Positions 54,922 to 64,000 of a stretch of DNA of 64,000 nt are shown piece after piece. Positions within the stretch are counted from its first letter, which is position 1, and every line of letters begins with the position of its first letter. A program made the translations under genes and the position numbers. Where the stretch lies: positions 1,550,001-1,614,000 of the forward strand of contig CP084619.1 in assembly GCA_025917655.1 (NCBI GenBank), given 5' to 3'. A model generated the notes under the pieces. The model saw only the letters and a program-made list of their open reading frames with translations, was not told the DNA's origin and did no database searches. Origin of the DNA: Chlorella sorokiniana (Eukaryota > Chlorophyta > Trebouxiophyceae > Chlorellales > Chlorellaceae).

Positions 54922-57900
54922 TTAGATGAGGCTTGGCTTCATGTGCGGCGGGGGAGCATAGCCGAGCAGCGAGAACATGGTGGCGGCAACGTTGGCCAGG
55001 CCGGCGTCTGGCAGGTCGTCCCGCAGCTTCACATCCGCCGGGAGGCCGGCGCCGCCAATCGCAAACGGCACTGCATACGCAGGGTCCAGGCAAAGAGCTT
55101 AGAACACAGGCAAAGTATCTAGAGAAGAATGATGTGTGCACAATGCCCTCCTTCCTCCTTCATTCGACAGCGACATTGCTGGCACAGGGCAGGCAAAGAC
55201 CAGCGGAGCGCACCTGGCGCCAGGGTGTGCGACGTCAGCGACACGACCTTGCCCTCCTGCATGATTGGCTTCAGAGTCTTCTTGTCGCGCTACAGGAGGG
55301 GGCAAACAGGGAGGAAGGCATGCATGAAGCAGCTGGTGACGGGTTGAGGGTGCGCACACGCCGGTGGAGCAGGCAAGTCGGGGGCGGCTCGCCAGCGCGT
55401 CCACCCAGCGGCCCGCCGCCCTCCTGCTAGCGCGTCCACAAAGCGGCCCGCCGCCCTCCTGCTGCCAACCTGAGCCATGTCGTCCGCATTGCCGTGGTCG
55501 GAGGTGACGATGAAGCGCCCCTTCAGCTCGTCCACGACCTCCAGCAGCTCCTGCAGGGCAGCGGGGGGGGGGGGGGCGCGGGCGGCAGGGGGATGTGGAG
55601 GCGGCTGCGGTGCAGGGCTGGCATGTGCATGACCAGGCAGCCATGAAACCCCCTTCCTCCCTTGCCCACCATGTTGGTGATCGGCTGAAGTGCGCAGCCT
55701 CGCAGCCACAACAGAGAGCACGAGGCATGGTGGGGTGGAGGGTGCTGAGCAGGCGGCAGGCGGGGCCCACCTTGACGCAGCTGTCCACCAGGGCGCAGCA
55801 GCTCTTGGTGGCCTCCAGGTCGCCGGTGTGGCCCACCATGTCGGGGTTGGCAAAGTTGATGCGCACCTGGTCGTACTTGCCTGCAGAGGGGCGGGAGCGT
55901 GCATGTGTGTGGGCGTGTGTGGGTGTGGGTGTGGGCGTGTGTGTGTGTGTGTGTGTGTGGGGGGTAAGTGTGGGTGGGTGGGTGGGAGGATCTCAAAGTA
56001 AGTGCGGCGAAGAAGCGTGCAACGCACGGAAGCCTTCCCACGGCGCCACACTGGCCAAATCGTCCAGCGGCTGCACGAGCTCGCCGCTACTGGGGCCCCC
56101 ACCTGAGCGCAGCGCCTCCTTGCCGGCCTCGCAGATTTCGCGGGCCTTCATGTCGGGGGCCTCGTTGAAGGGCACGGTGTCGGAGGGGATCTGGTGGAAG
56201 CAGGCGGGGGGGGGATGATGGAAGGGCATGGGCCATTCGTCATGCCGGGGACAGGGCGGCAGGAGCCCAGGTAAGTCGGGCACGCTGGGGCTGGAGTGAC
56301 TCGGGAAATGAAAGCAGCGCATCTTTACCTGAGGAGGCCTGTGCACACCGCGCGCTGCCTGCCCTGCCCCCCCCCACACACACACACACAAAAACAAAAC
56401 CCACAACACAACACAACACAAACCACCACCACTACCACCACCGCCCACCTCCACGTAGGTCTCCAGCTCCTCATTGAAGTAGCCAGAGCGGTTGCCGTTC
56501 CAGAAGAAGGTGACGTGGCCAAACTTCTGGGTCTCGGAGCACACAAAGGTCTTCAGCCCGTTCTTGGCCATGAACTCGCCTGCAGGGGTTGGAGGGGGAG
56601 CGTTCAAGGGGGCATTGGATGTCAGAGGTGCCCAAATCCGAAAAGAAGAGCTGTGGGCATCCATAAAGCAAGGGATGGGTACTGCGCAGCAAGCACGGCA
56701 GCAGCAACTGAACAAGGGGTGCGGCTCACCCGAGGTGCCCGAGATGGCGGGGGCGGCACCAGGAAGCGGGTGGGCAGCTTGAGGTCGCCGTCGTACTGCG
56801 GGGCGCTTGGCGGGGGAGAAGCTGAGCGCTGGCGGAGCAAAGAACGCTGCTGCAGACACCGCACATGAATCCCTCCAGCCCTAGCAGTTGGGCAACCTTG
56901 CTTTCCAGTGAAGTACCAAGTGAAGGGGTCAAAACCACCCCTGACCTGCATCATGCCCACGAAGCGCGTCTTGGGCCAGCGGCGGCGGTCAAAGGCGGTG
57001 AACTCCTCGTACTCCAGCGCCTGCAGTACAGGGGCAGGCGGCGGGGAGGCAGCAAGGTGATGCAGGCGCTGGCGCAGGCGTTGGTGCACCGATTGGGGCC
57101 ACTCACAAGGATGCCCAACAAAGCTGTCGCGCAGGGCAGCATGCGAAAGCGCAGCACACGCATGAGCAGGGGCCGCCTGCGGCGCCCACCTTGCTCAGCT
57201 CAATCACGCGGTCGGCGCGGAAGTTGAAGATGACGACGGCATCGTCTGCAGGGCAGAGATAGGACCGCATGGCCTGACCGTGTAAGCCACTGGAGAGTTG
57301 GCCTGCACAGGTGTCCCCGCCCCCTCCTCCTAGCTAAAACCAGCTGTCGGCGTCCCCGCCCATGTGCCGCAGGCCCCTCACCGTCCTCGATGGTGCCCAC
57401 GGGCTTGTCGTCGTCGTCCACAATGACAAAGGGGTCCAGCCACTGATCGCTCACCGGCTTCTCGCTGCCGTCCTTCTGCGGGAAGCAGGCAGAGCGGGCA
57501 AGCGGGCAACTTGGCAATCTTGACATCAGGACACTCCTTGTGACGACAAGCGCTGAAGCGTCCGCTGCGTTCTTCCAACATGAAGCAGAGGGATGTGCCT
57601 GGTGAGCGACCCTAGCAGTGGCTGCCACCCTAGCAGGCTTGTGGCAGCCGCGCACCCGCAGGGTCTTGACGGCAGTAGCAGCGTCCTTGAAGTAGTGGGG
57701 CGCCTCTCCTAGCACGTGCGCGTCCCAGCCCTTCTTGACAATGTTCCAATCCGCCTCATCTGCAGCAGAATGAGAGCACGAGCGATCAGGCATGCCGGCC
57801 GCCGGGCAGGCACTTGGGTCCCAGCAGCCACATGGGCCGCCGCGGAGGGCAAGATTGCAGCCTGCTGCCAGCCACGGCCATCCAGGCACAAGCACAAGCA

Positions 57901-59415
57901 GTCCACTCACAGCGGTCCATGGTGACGCCCATGCGACCGCCGCCTGAAGCAATCTTGGCGTCGCAGCCGGCGTCCTGCATGGCAACAGGGCCGCGATGGT
58001 GCAATCGGTTCGTTGTGGCCATGCTGCTGCATTGGCACTCCCAACCGCCGACCCGTGTGCCTGCCGCCCCTCTCTGGCTGGCTGAGGCTGCATTCGACAC
58101 CGCCAGGGGACTCCCCACCACCCACAGGCTAGGAGGCAGGCTGTCGCAGTGCATGGCTCAGTGGAAACCGCAGCAATGGCGTCAAGGTGCTGCCCCGGCC
58201 CCACCTGCAGCTCCCTCAGCACCCCCTCCAGCTCATCCACAAACTTGATGGAGGAGCCGTCGGGCACATCGCGGCCGTCGGTCAGGATGTGCAGCCTGTC
58301 CACCGGGTGAGGGGGTGCATGCGGGCAGGATGCAGGGGCTCAGCCGACGCCTGATGAAGGTGGCGGACCGTTCCCTCGAGTGGGAGCAAGGTGTCAGCTG
58401 CCACCTAGGATGCCTACCGGCCACCACCCAGACATGCGCTTGCTGTGCCGCTTGCAACAGCCGCCTCTCCAGCCCCCGAGACCCTGCCCACCTGATCTTC
58501 TTGGCGCCGCGCTCAGCTGCGCCGCGCAGGCAGCCGTGCAGCTGGTTGGTGCGGGAGTGCACGCCGCCGTCGGAGAGCAGGCCGATGAAGTGGAGGGTGT
58601 TGGAGGCGAAGGACGGCTCGATGTACTTCCACCCCTCGCCGCTGAAGATGGACCCCTCCCGCAGCGCGATGTCCACCAGGCTGGCGCCCTGGTCGATCAG
58701 CTGGCCGGCGCCCAGCGCGTTGTGGCCCACCTCGCTGTTGCCCTGCAGGGCGGCGTGGGGGCACACGGATGTGTGGGGCAGGGGCAGCCCAAGGAGGCGG
58801 CTGCTGGTGCAGATGAACCACTGGTTCACATGACTACAGCATGTCCACCATAACATGCTGCAGTCATGTGAACCACGCTTCAGGGCAACGAGAGAGGGAA
58901 GGAAGCATCAGAGCCGCAGCCTACCATGTCGTCGTCCGAGGGCAGGCCGACGGCCTTGCCGTGGGCGCGGATGGTGCGCCAGCGGCCAGGCACATTCTTC
59001 AGGGCATCAGTGCAAGGTGTGTCAGCCACGTGGATGGCATTGTACTCGTCCTGAATCTTGTTCTCGCCTGGAGAGGGCACACTGGGCGGCAGCCTCCTCA
59101 GTCTGGCGTCAGGCAGCACCGGCAGCAACCCAAAGTTAGCTGCGCGCTGCTGTCCGTCTCCGCCATTGTGCCAGTTCATCGATGTGGAAGACGGATCAGC
59201 TGCACGCTGTCACAATGGCTGCAGCGGTTGCCGCTTGCAAGCCCTTGCATGGCAGCTCTCTGTCGGTGGCGTCCACTGCGCGCCCTGTCGCATGCGATTG
59301 GAATCAGGTGCATTTTGTGAGGAAACTGTCGCTCACCAAATCCGTCCAACACACACACAAGCAGAGGGCCCTCAGGCTTGGGGATTGTGGGGTGGGGCTT
59401 CAGAGTGAAATCCAT
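54922..59415 (-). CDS. PGM: Cofactor-independent phosphoglycerate mutase (iPGAM)
   Basis: About 14 exons from ATG 59415 ([14 protein letters not shown], no transit peptide, so cytosolic) to the stop at 54922-54924. Exons hold [39 protein letters not shown] with the phospho-transfer Ser, [43 protein letters not shown] (split after MDR), [50 protein letters not shown] and [15 protein letters not shown]. It is a two-metal alkaline-phosphatase-fold enzyme that converts 3- to 2-phosphoglycerate in glycolysis, plant-like over its whole length. A frame jump occurs at five G 56749-56753 (coding-strand C; a sixth gives [10 protein letters not shown]). An intron near 58830 holds a 22-bp hairpin. Confidence 0.96.
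55935..55960. repeat. (TG)n microsatellite in an iPGAM intron
   Basis: A run of about eleven TG units inside a GT-rich stretch 55895-55985. A related CA/ACAAC-rich stretch lies in a neighbouring intron at 56379-56440. Confidence 0.85.
58822..58875. repeat. Near-perfect 22-bp inverted repeat in an iPGAM intron
   Basis: Arms 58822-58843 and 58854-58875 pair at 21 of 22 positions with a 10-nt loop. The element lies between the exon with [10 protein letters not shown] and the preceding one, so the hairpin would be intronic. Confidence 0.9.
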
Positions 59416-60254
59416 GGTGATCTGAAAATATCACCCTTGCAGCGTTGAATGAACGAAGGTAGCAAGAGCGCAAGCCCCCTTGCCAACTTCTGGTCTGCCA
59501 TGCATTGACCTCGTGGACATGCCTGTCGCAGGCCGGAAACGCTCCAGAATGCTGCATTTAGCTCCAAAAAGTGATCGAAGGCCGCTAAGGTGCAGAAGGT
59601 TCACATGCCCTGCCTGAGGCTGCCGCTGCCACCCGCCTCGCGTGCAGCAGCATGCAACACGCGCACGCGGCTCGATGCGAGGCAAATTTGTACACCTGAC
59701 AAGGGTATGCATTGATCAAAGCTGTAACAAAAATCGGCCGTCGCTATTGAGTGCAGCAATGTGTTGCAGCGGCGGACACTCCACCTCCCGACGCTGTCCG
59801 CGGATATTTGAGCCAAGTTCAGGAATAGCATCGAAAGTCACGGAACCTGATTCAGCAGCAACACATGAGCCTGAAGGAGCTCCACAGCTTGCTACGCACG
59901 CCCAGCCAGTCAAGCAGCAGCGAACGGCAACGTCAGCCTTCCCAAGTCATGCCCCACCCCATTCATGCAATGGACACGGCTGTTGCGCGGCTCATTTCAT
60001 GTTAGTTTGAAGTTCATTTTCGCAATCCGTTGCTGTGAGGTTATCCAGGTGCGGGCTTGTTCTGCTCCCGGTGGTTGAGAAACCTCAGTTGCTGCTAGCA
60101 ACCCTGCCTGCATGCTCAGCATGGTCGGGGCAATGGCGGCGGGGCCAGTAAGCCACCTTACTACGTCGAAGCTGTGTGAATGGTGTCGCCAGCAACTTTT
60201 TAGCCTACTTTGCGTCATTGCACGCTTATCGGAGGAGCGGCAATTCAGAACTTG
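59416..60254. other. Divergent promoter region (iPGAM / TGD1)
   Basis: About 840 bp, the longest gene-free stretch in the window, between two 5' ends. Several open frames exist, but none has recognisable protein character. AT content is raised around 59700-59830 and 59990-60030. Confidence 0.45.
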
Positions 60255-62415
60255 ATGCCGGCCCAAGCGACAGCGGCCTTGAGCGGCTGCTGCGTGGCCA
60301 GCACATCCCCTCGATGCCAACAGATGCCTTCATACCATGGTGGCCCTCGAAGAGCCCTGTCGATGACAGCCCAGTGTTCGGGCTTTGTCGGAGGGCTGCC
60401 GCTGGCGCCCAAGCGCCCGTTCCTTGCAGCAAAACACCAAAAGCGACATCAAGTGGCACCCAGCAGCATCGCTACGACAGGCGACAGCAGCCGAGGTAGC
60501 AGCGGTAAACAAGCTTCAGGCGGCGGCAGTGAAGTCGGCGCTATTGCGCAGCTATTGCAGGGCGTATGGGGTTGGCTCAATAGTTTGCAGCCACCCAAAA
60601 CTTTGTGGCGCAGCATTGCAGCACTTGTGCTTGGTGGCGAGGCTCTCGTGCGCATCTTGCAAGGTGTGTTTTGCCCTCGCTGCAAGCCTTGCCTGCGCTC
60701 CTAGCATGCCCTCGCGCCTCTGCCTCAAGTCAGTTTGCTCTCGATAGGATTCCTCATGTTGTGTGGTTATTGTGCGATTTTAGGCAAGGTGCACTGGAAG
60801 AATACGATGGAGCAGCTGAACATGGTGGGACCCCGCTCGCTGGGCGTCTGCCTCCTCACAGCTGCGTTTGTGGGCATGGTGTTCACTATCCAGTTTATCA
60901 GGTGGGTGGAGGGGATTACTAGACAAGCTCTGTATAATCACCAGGGGACCTGTGAATTCAGGCATGCATTGGATTTCTGTGCAGGCAGAGTGTTTCCAGC
61001 TGAGGCAGCCTTCCCGTGGGGGTTGCCCGGCTTCATCGTGTGCTAAACTCTCATTGCTCAACTCATTGCTCACGCTGCCCTCGGCCTCCTTCTCTCCCAC
61101 CCCTTTTCCCACAGGGAGTTCGCAAAGCTGGGCCTCACGCGCTCGGTGGGTGGCGTGCTGGCGCTGGCGCTTGCTCGCGAGCTCACACCCGTGGTGACCT
61201 CCATCATTGTGGCAGGGCGCGTGGGCTCGGCCTTTGCGGCAGAGCTGGGCACAATGCAGGCGCGATGGGGCAACAAGATAGACGGGTGCTGGGGAGATCA
61301 AACGCTGCTGCGTGCCTGCCTGATGCCGAAAGGCGCACGGGCATGGGGCTGTTGGGGGTGCCCAGCCGGAACCAGCTTACCTGCACGCAGCTGGGATGTC
61401 TGTCTGATAGCCGGCGTGCCTGCGCCGTTTGTGCGCACTTTCAACCGCCCAAGTTAATTATCAGCTTTCCAGTATCTCAGCTGCGCCCCACGCCCTTTTG
61501 CACCGCCTTTTCCCCCTGAACCGATTGCCGCCCTGCACCCGGTGCAGGTGTCGGAGCAGACCGACTCGCTGCGTGTGCTGGGCTCCGACCCCGTGGATTA
61601 CCTCATCACGCCGCGGGTGCTGGCCTGCATGATTGCGGGGCCCATCCTCAACCTCCTCTGCTTCTGCATGGGTGCGCCTCCCAGCGGCAGCGGCTCAGCA
61701 TGGGCCACAGGCACCGCGCTGCTGCGCAAGCCGCTTCGTTGATGGAGCCTGCGTCTGCCCTGATCCGCCCTCCTACCCCAGCCCCGCCACCCCCGCCCCA
61801 CACACAGGCATGGCTGCCAGCGTGCTGCTGGCGGACAGCGTGTACAACGTGTCGTGCAACATCATCCTGGACTCCGCCATGCGCGCCATCTCCGCCTGGG
61901 ACATTGTCACCTCCATGATCAAGTGCTGGGTCTTTGGCACCATCATCTCCACAGGCAAGGGCGCTGCTCCGCGGCAGCGGCTTGCCTGCGTCCATTGCAG
62001 CTCTGTCTTGCTGGGTGTTAACGCATTCACAGCAACAACTGGCGCGCGTGTTAGAGTGCTTGTGTGTTTCGTGTTTTTGGGGGAGGGAAGCGGGCCGGCA
62101 AAGCCAGCAGCCCTTGAAAAATCAAGTGAGCGAAGTACCAAGCAGTTGGCCTGTGCTTGCCTGCGCTGCTCCCCCACACACACAAACCCACACAATCACC
62201 CCCACACACACACACACCCCGCACCCCCACCCTGCTTATCTTGGCCCGCAGTGAGCTGTGCCTGGGGCTACACGACCACGGGTGGCGCCAAGGGTGTTGG
62301 CGAGAGCACCACCTCCGCCGTCGTCATCTCGCTGGTGCTCATCTTCGTGTTCGACTTTGCGCTCTCCTTCATCTTCTTCCAGGGCCAGGGCGACGCGCTG
62401 AAGGCCTGCATGTGA
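60255..62415 (+). CDS. TGD1: TGD1-like permease of the plastid lipid importer (MlaE family)
   Basis: Six exons. ATG 60255 begins MPAQATAALSGCCVASTSPR, a plastid transit peptide to about residue 80. Then LLQGVWGWLNSLQPPKTLWR and LGGEALVRILQ splice to GKVHWKNTMEQLNMVGPRSL. The permease follows: VCLLTAAFVGMVFTIQFIR, then EFAKLGLTRSVGGVLALALA, the family signature GRVGSAFAAELGTM (about 61220), VSEQTDSLRVLGSDPVDYL, LACMIAGPILNLLCF, MIKCWVFGTIIS and the C-terminal GAKGVGESTTSAVV...FALSFIFFQG with the stop at 62413-62415. TGD1 is the inner-envelope permease of the TGD ABC complex, which imports ER-derived phosphatidate or related lipid into plastids. Splice phases are clean and no frame jump was seen. 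Confidence 0.95.
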
Positions 62416-62626
62416 CGTACGACCTTGGCTGGCTTTGTATCCAGTGTAACTCGCAAATCTCGCTCACGGTGTCGGGGGAAGCCTTGCAAGCAGCGCGGGG
62501 GTTGCACCGCTGAGAGCGCTGTGCGCCTCCAGGCCATCCCATGATGACGTTGGCTGCAAGCGCCCATCGGGTCGTTTCTCCTTCCCAACAGCCCCCTGCT
62601 TTCATCCCTGCGTCACAAGCAGCGCC
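62416..62626. other. Short intergenic gap
   Basis: About 210 bp between TGD1 and the DUF1995 gene, both on the plus strand, with a TGTAA near its start. Confidence 0.4.
62445..62449 (+). terminator. Possible polyadenylation signal TGTAA
   Basis: Located 30 bp after the TGD1 stop. It is close to the stop but within the short intergenic gap. Confidence 0.3.
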
Positions 62627-63881
62627 ATGGCGGCCAGTGCGGTGCTCTGCAGTTGTTTCACCCCTTGCGGGACACCTGATAAGACGAACGCCAGCTTTCG
62701 CAGCATGCGGCCTTCACGCCATCACCCTGTGCAATGCAGCCTGATTGCCCGTCGCACGCTACGACAGTCTCGGGCGCTTCGCAGTCTGGGTCCTCTTTGT
62801 CAGGCTGCGGGATTTTCACAAGCAGCGGGCGATAAAAACGAATCGGCGAAACTGCCGCAGTCCAGAGAGGATGCGGTACAGCAGGCGGCAACGGCGATCG
62901 CCGGCCAGCTGGGCGGCAGCACCGGCGGCAAGGCCAAAAGGGCTTTGCCAGTGGTACCAGCTGCCGCAAGCTGACAGTGGACGTGCCTGTGGTGGAAAGC
63001 GGTGCCAAGGCCATGCTGCAGCTGGCACAAGACATCCTGGCGGCGCTGCCCAAGCAGCTGCGGCAGCAGTTCACCATCGTTTCATGCGATGAGGGCGGCG
63101 CAGCAGCCGCGGGCGCGCATACCGGCGGTGTGCCCGTCGTCAGCCTGCAGCAGTGCTTGGCAGATGGGCGGGACTTGGAAGGCTGCCTGCTGTTAGCGGG
63201 GCCCAACTCTGCACAGATAGACGCCACGATGCGGCTGCTGGCGTACTGGCGGGGCCCGGTCGCGGTCGCCCTCAACGCCGACTGGAGTGCCGAGCAGGCG
63301 CCCGTCGAGCAGGCAAGCAGCACAGCATGTTGCCCATGCCCATTTTAAGGAGGCCAACAAGATCGGGCGGCATGATTGCATCCTCCGCGCATGAGATGGC
63401 GTGTCCCTTCCCTCACTCCGCGATGTTGCTGTGCAGGTGGCCTTCATCAAGTCGTTTGAGGCTGTGTACTGCTTCGTGCCGCTTATGGTCAAAGTGCTGT
63501 TCATCGGGCATGTGAGTGCCGTTTCTGCTGCAGCGCACTTGGGACAGTGGTTTGCACCGACAAGAGCTCGTGCGGCCGTTCTGCGTGCCTGAGTGGCTGT
63601 CGCGCGTCCTTGGCACAGTGCCGACATGTGTTTGTGTTCCCGCACTGCAGGAGGGCGCTGTGTTCAAATGGTGCACCGGCGGTAATCCCACCGCGACACC
63701 CTGGCGCATCTTTGGCAAAGAGGGCAACCGGCTGCAGCCCATTGGCCGAATGCAGCAGCGGCCCTCCAACGTGGACCTTGAGGACATCTTTTACAATGCC
63801 TTTGGAGTCAACAACCCAGTCAACCGCGGAGTCAAGTCCATCCGCAGCTTCCTTACAGGCGGCGACAAGGGCAAGCAGTGA
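62627..63881 (+). CDS. DUF1995-family plastid protein
   Basis: About three exons. ATG 62627 starts MAASAVLCSCFTPCGTPDKT, an Arg/Ser-rich plastid leader of about 70 residues, followed by EDAVQQAATAIAGQLGG. The body reads KLTVDVPVVESGAKAMLQLA, QFTIVSCDEGGAAAA, CLLLAGPNSAQIDATMRLLA and VAFIKSFEAVYCFVPLMVKV. The last exon (from about 63652) has GAVFKWCTGGNPTATPWRIF, GRMQQRPSNVDLEDIFYNAF and ends DKGKQ at 63881. DUF1995 proteins are plastid proteins of plants and algae, and one plant member (LPA3) helps photosystem II assembly; the biochemical role is unknown. The frame jumps near AAAAGGG 62936-62942, where one extra base gives a continuous KRGFASGTSCRKLTVDV reading. Confidence 0.85.
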
Positions 63882-64000
63882 GCCAAAGCCGTTGCCGAGC
63901 TGCGCACCAGCCTTGCACACAGATCATGCTGCTCTTGATTCATCTGCTCTTTCTGCCAAGATTTTCCATCGCTGTGTTCACAAGACATCGGGGACACAGA

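Noticed and set aside
62160-62240. C/A-rich tract as a regulatory site
   Set aside because: It is an intronic CA/CCCCAC-rich stretch of TGD1 like those in several other introns here; nothing sets it apart.

Overview
The window looks like nuclear DNA of a Chlorella-type green alga (Trebouxiophyceae). It is GC-rich and eukaryotic. Genes sit on both strands and are cut into many short exons by GT-AG introns of roughly 70-400 bp, often with C-rich or G-rich stretches and (CA)n or (TG)n tracts. Several proteins belong to plant or algal plastid families: a TGD1-type permease, a DUF1995 protein, HflX, CDPK, plant-type cofactor-independent phosphoglycerate mutase and a CYP97-like P450. A large LEA-like gene recalls the hardening-induced LEA proteins of Chlorella. 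No prokaryotic operon, CRISPR array, rRNA, recognisable tRNA, transposon or viral element was found.

Layout. 0.5-1.7 kb: RING-finger gene (+). 1.9-4.6 kb: aluminium-resistance/methionine gamma-lyase-like PLP enzyme (-). 5.0-10.2 kb: DHX35-type DEAH helicase (+). 10.6-11.9 kb: GPR1/FUN34/YaaH acetate transporter (-). 12.3-14.1 kb: two rhodanese genes (-). 14.7-16.4 kb: lysophospholipid acyltransferase (+). 16.8-17.6 kb: mS26-like mitochondrial ribosomal protein (+). 18.1-18.8 kb: third rhodanese (+). 19.0-22.0 kb: HflX GTPase (-). 22.3-25.2 kb: SirB1/transglutaminase-like protein (+). 25.7-26.6 kb: Trp/Glu-rich unknown (-). 27.3-32.1 kb: giant LEA-like gene (+). 32.4-33.7 kb: unknown (-). 34.2-36.6 kb: choline-phosphate cytidylyltransferase (-). 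36.8-37.9 kb: PAP2 phosphatase (-). 38.7-42.3 kb: CDPK (+). 42.9-43.9 kb: single-TM protein (-). 44.4-47.0 kb: 2OG-oxygenase-like plus SUMO-like fusion (+). 47.7-48.4 kb: small hydrophilic protein (+). 49.0-50.1 kb: plastid membrane protein (+). 50.7-54.3 kb: P450 (+). 54.9-59.4 kb: iPGAM (-). 60.3-62.4 kb: TGD1 (+). 62.6-63.9 kb: DUF1995 protein (+).

How the genes relate. Four genes concern glycerolipids: an acyltransferase, CCT, PAP2 and the TGD1 permease. CCT and PAP2 are adjacent on the same strand. Otherwise this is an ordinary housekeeping mix of splicing helicase, organelle translation, glycolysis, calcium signalling, carotenoid-type P450 and stress protection.

The strongest unexpected signals are these. 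(1) At a dozen or more places a conserved reading frame jumps at a mononucleotide run, usually because one G or C is missing; this points to consensus errors and will corrupt gene models. (2) Three rhodanese paralogues share two intron positions. (3) Two near-perfect 22-31 bp foldbacks lie inside introns. (4) The LEA-like gene is built of many small Ala-rich exons. (5) An oxygenase-like domain is joined to a C-terminal SUMO-like domain. Intron-exon limits were read by eye, so CDS ranges are gene spans and not single ORFs.
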